Positions 59,304-64,000 of a DNA stretch of 64,000 nt are shown one piece after another. The notes under the pieces are model-generated. The model worked only from the letters and a program-made list of their open reading frames with translations. It did no database searches and was not told the origin of the DNA. The stretch lies in contig JAPDOI010000215.1 of the NCBI GenBank assembly GCA_029168955.1, positions 748,001 to 812,000 of the forward strand, written 5' to 3'. Position 1 is the stretch's first letter. Each line of letters starts with the position of its first letter. The translations under genes were made by a program, and so were the position numbers. This stretch comes from Aplectana chamaeleonis. Taxonomy: Eukaryota; Nematoda; Chromadorea; Rhabditida; Cosmocercidae.

Positions 59304-59698
59304 TTAAAGACACGCTGAGAGTCTTGACCGAGAAAAAGCCCTCCAGGCTGAACAACTGATCCTGTCGAGCTGTTTCTCGAGTATTCCTTGATTATTTCTT
59401 GGCCGCTGGGTGGCTGCGACCATGTTGTCCGCTAAATAACCGAAGAATAACTGAGAAAACATGGGTAGTTGAACCGACGGTGGCTTTGACATCCAAATCT
59501 GCCTCAACAATGCGTCTTACACTCCCCTTTAAGAGCATTCTCTCGCGGCTGTTTCTCGACGACAATTTTTTGACGCCTACTTCGCGGCAACCAGCTATTT
59601 TCCGAACACGACCTTGTTCTCGGCTATTACGCGAAAATTGGGCATTTTGTGGCTATTTATCGGCTATTGCTCGGCCAAAACTCTCAGAGCACTCACCC

Positions 59699-59879
59699 GT
59701 ATGGTTGTACGTCAGCACAATAAGGGTTGCATCTTAGGACAGACAACGGGTTTAACTCCTCGCTGTCAGCAGCAGCTGCTGCGAACAACTAACTGCAGCA
59801 GCTGCTATTCGTGCTCTGCCATGGGATCCTACCCCTATTGTGCCAAAGTACTACCCTACGAGTGCGTTAGCAGGGTTCG
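59699..59879 (+). CDS. Cysteine-rich open segment, possible exon (unidentified)
   Basis: From an ATG at 59701 the frame reads MVVRQHNKGCILGQTTGLTP, RCQQQLLRTTNCSSCYSCSA and MGSYPYCAKVLPYECVSR. Eight cysteines in about 50 residues and coding-like codon choice suggest a real exon of a small secreted-type protein. The frame stays open upstream to at least 59580 and downstream to 59940. A donor-like AGG|GTTCGC is at 59880. No homologue is recognised and no start or splice context is proved. Confidence 0.35.
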
Positions 59880-60364
59880 CAGTAAAAACAATTGTCGAAT
59901 TTTCTTCATAAGAATGCAGGTCGGGTCATCACAAAAGTGAAAATAAGGGAGAAATTGCATAAAAACGCACAAAAACAAGTCAGAACGGCTAATTGGTGGG
60001 TGTACGCACACCCCCAACCAACAGGTTTTTTTTTAAATGCCTATTTTCCGCCTTCTATTTCGCCGCTAAAAAAGTTAGTAGTCTCTCGGTGTCCAGCAAC
60101 TACTTTAAATGCAGAATAAAAGACGGCAAAACAAGCAATTGTAGAAATCTAGTGAATTGGGGGCTGAGACCCAGCAATAGCTTGTCTTTGAGCGTTTTTT
60201 ACCGACTTTCCACTTATTTTCACTTTTGTGATGACCAGGCCTACCTTCTCAACAAGATTCAAAAAAACTTTTGCATCGCGAACCCTGCCCTTAACAGCAA
60301 TCGCACCATTGAACACAAATAGTACCTCGTAAAGAACTAGATAAGCTGCGCTGTTCCACAGATC

Positions 60365-60487
60365 CGGATTTTGTTGTTTTTTTCTGATTTTTTTCTGTTT
60401 TTTGCAGGTTTTTCAGAAAACATAAATCAGAAAACAGAAAGGCCAAAACGGCCAGAAAACAGAAATCAGAAATTTCCGCACACCCCT
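60365..60487. repeat. Low-complexity island ending CCGCACACCCCTGG
   Basis: TTTTTCTGATTTTTTTCTG, AGAAAACAGAAAGGCCAAAA and its complements. Inverted relative of 58234-58345. Confidence 0.65.
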
Positions 60488-60526
60488 GGTCACGATAGGC
60501 AAAATGCCATTCAATACACGCTAACC

Positions 60527-60675
60527 TAACGTCGGCATGGATCCTACGGAGACTTTGCGTTCACTAATAAAGGTTGACGCAAACTCGGTGCCATATGCTG
60601 TAGCATAGGTGCACCGAGTTTGCGCCAACCTCCAATGGGGAACGCAAAGTCTCATTGGGATCCATTCCGATGTGA
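60527..60675. mobile_element. Hairpin element (family I), second copy
   Basis: TAACGTCGGCATGGATCC at the left and GGGATCCATTCCGATGTGA at the right. The arms include TTGACGCAAACTCGGTG and its complement. Confidence 0.75.
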
Positions 60676-60679
60676 GCAT

Positions 60680-61060
60680 ATTCCGCCAAAAAAGTGGAAG
60701 TGAACCTCAGATTCTTGTTCAGCGCCCCAAATTATCCCCTGGGCGGAGTTTGAGCGAAAAAAATACTTTTTTTCCATTTTTGAACTTTAAAACTGATATG
60801 GAGCTCATAGGGCTATTTCTTATGGGCTCCGAATATCTAAAAATTGAAAGTTGGAACCTCGCTCTCGGGGGTTATTCGAAGTGCTCAGCACGATACTGAG
60901 GTCCGTTAATTGATTGCCGATAGATTACGGTCAGTATACGACAGTTTGGTCAAAGTCTCAGAGTCGACTCTAAATTTCCGAGCGGGGGTTATCCGGAGTA
61001 CTGAATTCGAACTTGATGTTCATTTGTCTATTATCAAATTATTAGGGTAGGTTTAGCCTA
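60680..61060. repeat. Family G fragment
   Basis: AGCGCCCCAAATTATCCCCT, GATTACGGTCAGTATACG and GGGGGTTATCCG blocks as in 12102-13387. It ends at the LINE tail at 61080. Confidence 0.65.
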
Positions 61061-61079
61061 TAAATGGCATGGTTTCCCC

Positions 61080-61400
61080 TTCTTTGCAGCTGCAAAAGGG
61101 TTTTGTCATAGGCTCAAGAAACGGGCGACCGAAATTGGATTCGTCCACAAATCTATTGTCGTCCGTGTGGTGGGCCTCTTCGGGCAATCAAATAGGTGTG
61201 CTGTAGTGTGGCCAGGGTTACCACAATCCGGGCTTTCGTCAGGCTTACTGCTGTCGATCCTATGCAAGTATGACATCAGCATAGGGGAATGCCCGCAGCG
61301 CAACGAGGCGAGGGAACATCTAGCCCGCCTACCGAGACCGAATTCCATCCCGGTGTTGCTGACTTCAGGTGATGCGATCCCCAATATGGGGTAGACAGCA
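61080..61400 (-). pseudogene. C-terminal fragment of the PHD-LINE
   Basis: Minus strand: GRRARCSLASLRCGHSPMLM, SYLHRIDSSKPDESPDCGNP (first knuckle Cys replaced by Ser), GHTTAHLFDCPKRPTTRTTI and WTNPISVARFLSL. CTTCTTTGCAGC at 61080 is a short form of the family tail. Confidence 0.85.
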
Positions 61401-61565
61401 GCGGTGTGCGTAAATGAAATTTTAAATTTCATAAATCGTAAAACGTAATTACGACAAAACCGTCGTAAATCGTAAAAAGCAACTAACAACAATAACCACT
61501 AAAACATTATTACTATGGTGAAACAAGAGAAACTACCTACTGTCCACAGTTTTACGAACTAGGTA

Positions 61566-61690
61566 CCAGGGCTGTGCGTTACAACTTTAACGTGTTAACG
61601 CATTAACGGGTTAACACGGTTTATTTTCTAAAATTGACGGTCAACGCAAAAGTCCTAAAATCGCGGTAAATTGAGTTCGTTAATTGCAGT
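61566..61690. repeat. Low-complexity island headed by CAGGGCTGTGCGTTA
   Basis: AACGTGTTAACGCATTAACG, GGGTTAACACGGTTTATTTT. An inverted relative is at 63625-63740, which ends TAACGCACACCCCTGC. A third variant headed GCGGTGTGCGTAAATG is at 61402-61490. Confidence 0.65.
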
Positions 61691-61998
61691 GGAATTATGG
61701 CTCTGATTGATCTGCTTCAATTTAAAAACTGTGGCCGTGTACGTCGCGTCGGTAATCGGCGCGGTCAGTTTTCGCTTGCTGTGAAATATATCGCTGACCT
61801 CAATGTTTCCCATTTCATTGCTTACCTATTTCAGTTATTTCTCAATATCAAAGAACTCGAATTCGTCTACCAAAAAGAAAATGTGAGGTCTGATCCACCT
61901 CTCTACTGTTAAGTAAGCTACCAAATGAGAGTTAGGAGCGGGGATTGAAGGTTACTCACTTTCTAACAAACGGCACACGCTCTGTATGGAGTGCACCA

Positions 61999-62687
61999 CT
62001 CAGAAAAATCAAAACCAATTACTTGTAATATAAATGTAACTTACTTGTCTCAAGTAACTTACATTTATATAACATATAACATACATTTATATTACATGTA
62101 ACTTAAATTTATATTACAAGTAAGTTACACTTATGTTACATGTAACTTACATTTGAATTTTCACTATGGGTGGCCATCACGTGACGCAGAAGGCGTGTCC
62201 CAGATCACACACTACGCAAAAAAAATGCTGAGCTGGGCCTTCCCTGCTGGTGTGGCTTCAAGTACCTCAAACTTGGGTAATTGAACCAACAGCAACACCA
62301 GGCGTAAGTCTGACCCCGCGAGTGCGTCGTACATCAACGTTGGAAATGTCTTCTTGGCCAATTTAAGTTACTTGCGACTTATATTGTGCCATTTAAGTTA
62401 CCTGTAACATATCGGAGGCGCGCTGCACGCAGGATTCTCTCAGAAACCGAAAACAAGTTATTTGTAACATACCTAAGCCGGTGTAAGTTACTTGCGACTT
62501 ATCTCAAGTCATTTAAGATACATGTAACACATCGGAGGCGCACCGCACGTAGTATCCCGCCGGTATGTTAAATGTAACTTAAATGACCTGAGATAAGTCG
62601 CAGGTAATTTACATCGGCTCAGATATGTTTATAGTAACTTGTTTTCGGCCTTTTGTGCTACAAGTAACTTGTTTTCATTTTTCTGAG
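61999..62687. mobile_element. 689-bp TIR element built of GTTACNTGTAAC-type repeats
   Basis: Ends CTCAGAAAAATCAAAAC and GTTTTCATTTTTCTGAG. Between them are many TAACTTACATTTATATTACA and TGTAACTTAAATGACC units, partly palindromic. The centre (62165-62345) is unrelated to the repeats and contains the SL1-like sequence. Confidence 0.7.
62185..62287 (-). ncRNA. SL1-type spliced-leader RNA-like sequence
   Basis: On the minus strand from 62287 the first 22 nt are GGTTCAATTACCCAAGTTTG AG, one base different from nematode SL1. GT follows at once (GAG|GTACTTG), as in SL RNA genes. CAAGT and ACTTG pair around the splice site, like SL RNA stem I. An Sm-site-like ATTTTTTTTG lies about 62-71 nt from the start, close to its place in C. 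elegans SL1 RNA. A further short stem (GCGT/ACGC) follows. The 3' end is a guess. It may be a captured SL RNA gene, a pseudogene, or a retrocopied trans-spliced end. Confidence 0.5.
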
Positions 62688-62751
62688 CATACGGCGCACA
62701 ATCCATATGAAGCGCCAGTCAGTTTCTACCACGCGTCGCACGCTCTACAAT

Positions 62752-63309
62752 ACCCACTCTCGAACTTCGCCAAAAGCGCGTTTTTTTGCGCCCTTTTGGA
62801 ATAACTCTGTGAAATTTGGGGTATAGGAGGTAAGAAAGATATTGCTGGAATCGCTTCATCAAAATCTACAAGATGGTGTTAAAATTCATTCATATCTTGA
62901 GCCGGGATCATACTTCCGGCGACGAGCGACGCGACGCTAGGTTTACCACCAATATCGACCGGAAATCGACATGCCTGATATGCACGGTTGCCGTCGCTAG
63001 TCGCGGAAAATATGGTCCCGGCCTTAAGCTATACCTTCATTATAGGTATGTTGCTTTTTTCATAACACGTTTTTCATCGTCAGAACGATCGGCCGGCACT
63101 TTCACTTTTTTTTCGAGCAACATGCCTATAATTAAGGTAAAGTTAAAGAGTTCCATGAAATTTTTGCACCATCTTGTAGATATTGATGGGACGATTCTAG
63201 CAATATCTTTCTCACCTCCCAAAAACCCAAATTTGACAGAGGTATTCCAGATGGGCGCAAAAAAAGCGAAAACGCGTTTTTTTTTGCTGATTTGCAAATT
63301 TTGAGAGTG
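62752..63309. mobile_element. 558-bp foldback
   Basis: Ends CCCACTCTCGAACTTCGCC and GCAAATTTTGAGAGTGGG. The arms hold AGCGCGTTTTTTTGCGCCC, GGTAAGAAAGATATTGCTGG and CTACAAGATGGTG with their complements. Confidence 0.75.
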
Positions 63310-63354
63310 GGTGTTGTACATAAGCTACTGACTTTCCAGAACGTGACACACGCC

Positions 63355-63565
63355 CATTTTGCGCAGCGTCCTGCTGACGCCATCTGAGTGCTCACGACGT
63401 CCCGACGTCGTCATCTGAAGCTCTGCCTACTTTCGATGACGTGCTGCTGACGTCATATGGAGCTCTATGTACCTACTTCCCACGAGGCTGTGCCTACGGC
63501 TTCTGGAGCCCTACGTGCTGTCCACGACGTCCTGCTGACGTCACTAGAAGGTCTATCTTACTTCT
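63355..63565 (+). repeat. Degenerate tandem repeat with CTGCTGACGTCAT core
   Basis: Four units of roughly 55-65 bp share CACGACGTCCTGCTGACGTC and GGAGCTCTA. Imperfect. Confidence 0.65.
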
Positions 63566-63624
63566 TCTGAGACCACCGCTGATTTGTAGATTTTCGTTGT
63601 GACCATGTAATGTTGATAACATTT

Positions 63625-63740
63625 TTAACGAAGTGTAAAATTAACGTCTTAACGCATTTACGGGTTAACGCGGTTTTTTCTCGAGAATTAACGATTAACG
63701 CTTACCGAAAGAAATTATTTTCATTAACGCACACCCCTGC
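63625..63740. repeat. Low-complexity island ending TAACGCACACCCCTGC
   Basis: AACGTCTTAACGCATTTACG and GGGTTAACGCGGTTTTTTCT; inverted relative of 61566-61690. Confidence 0.65.
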
Positions 63741-64000
63741 TAAGTACATACATACATCATAGGTTGTGTTCAGTATTTGACAGCTAACCACGTTTAAGGG
63801 GTATGGTATACATTGTTGCAGTCATGAGCGACTGGCCATGAAATCTAGCAGAAATCGCGGCGGGACCCGCGTTGATGGGGATCTATGACGGTTTGGTGCA
63901 AGAATGCACCCAAATTTCATCCTCAAAACTGATTCGTTTCTGTTCGGTGACTGTAATTTACTAGTTCGAGGACTAATCCTTGATGTTCTCCGACATGGCC

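Overview
The window looks like nuclear DNA of a nematode, most likely a clade V (strongylid or hookworm-like) species. The evidence is: many 3' splice sites of the TTTTCAG type; several introns under 160 bp beside very long ones; RTE-type retrotransposons of the kind abundant in hookworms; and, at 62266-62287, the complement of a 22-nt sequence one base away from the nematode SL1 spliced leader. The species call is inference.

Two host genes can be read with confidence, both on the plus strand. (1) A cytosolic purine 5'-nucleotidase (NT5C2 family) occupies at least 4754-24963. Ten exons join in one frame to give 395 codons and a stop; the N-terminal part, with the catalytic nucleophile motif, must lie before the window. 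(2) The start of a SEC14-like protein with an N-terminal PRELI/MSF1 domain (SEC14L1/5 type) is read from two exons, 48389-48475 and 51013-51162; the rest lies downstream, in the last 13 kb or beyond the window. I found no convincing host exon between the two genes.

Nearly everything else is mobile or foldback DNA, often nested. Autonomous-type elements are: a 3.4-kb APE-type LINE with a PHD finger (40699-44144) inserted with a 13-bp target duplication into an older antisense LINE; further pieces of the same LINE family at 45400-46010, 47300-47578, 49352-50842 and 61080-61400; RTE remnants at 17170-17671 and 19808-21560; and a LINE tail at 460-925. Non-autonomous elements include three families with TTAA targets (9.3-10.5, 14.5-15.3, 25.1-26.5, 27.9-28.4, 36.3-36.7, 39.1-39.6, 58.5-59.3 kb), a TA-target family with two empty sites visible in this same window, a 184-bp MULE-like foldback with a 9-bp duplication, and a 1.1-kb family with 3-bp duplications (2.1-3.2, 12.1-13.4, 31.9-32.9 kb). 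There are also large foldbacks (28.9-31.4, 51.3-53.6, 54.9-57.6 kb), a 42-bp minisatellite seen at four loci, and low-complexity islands that share a TGTGCG head.

The long introns of both genes are the sites where these elements have accumulated. The splice sites and reading frames of the genes remain intact, so both genes appear functional despite the insertions.
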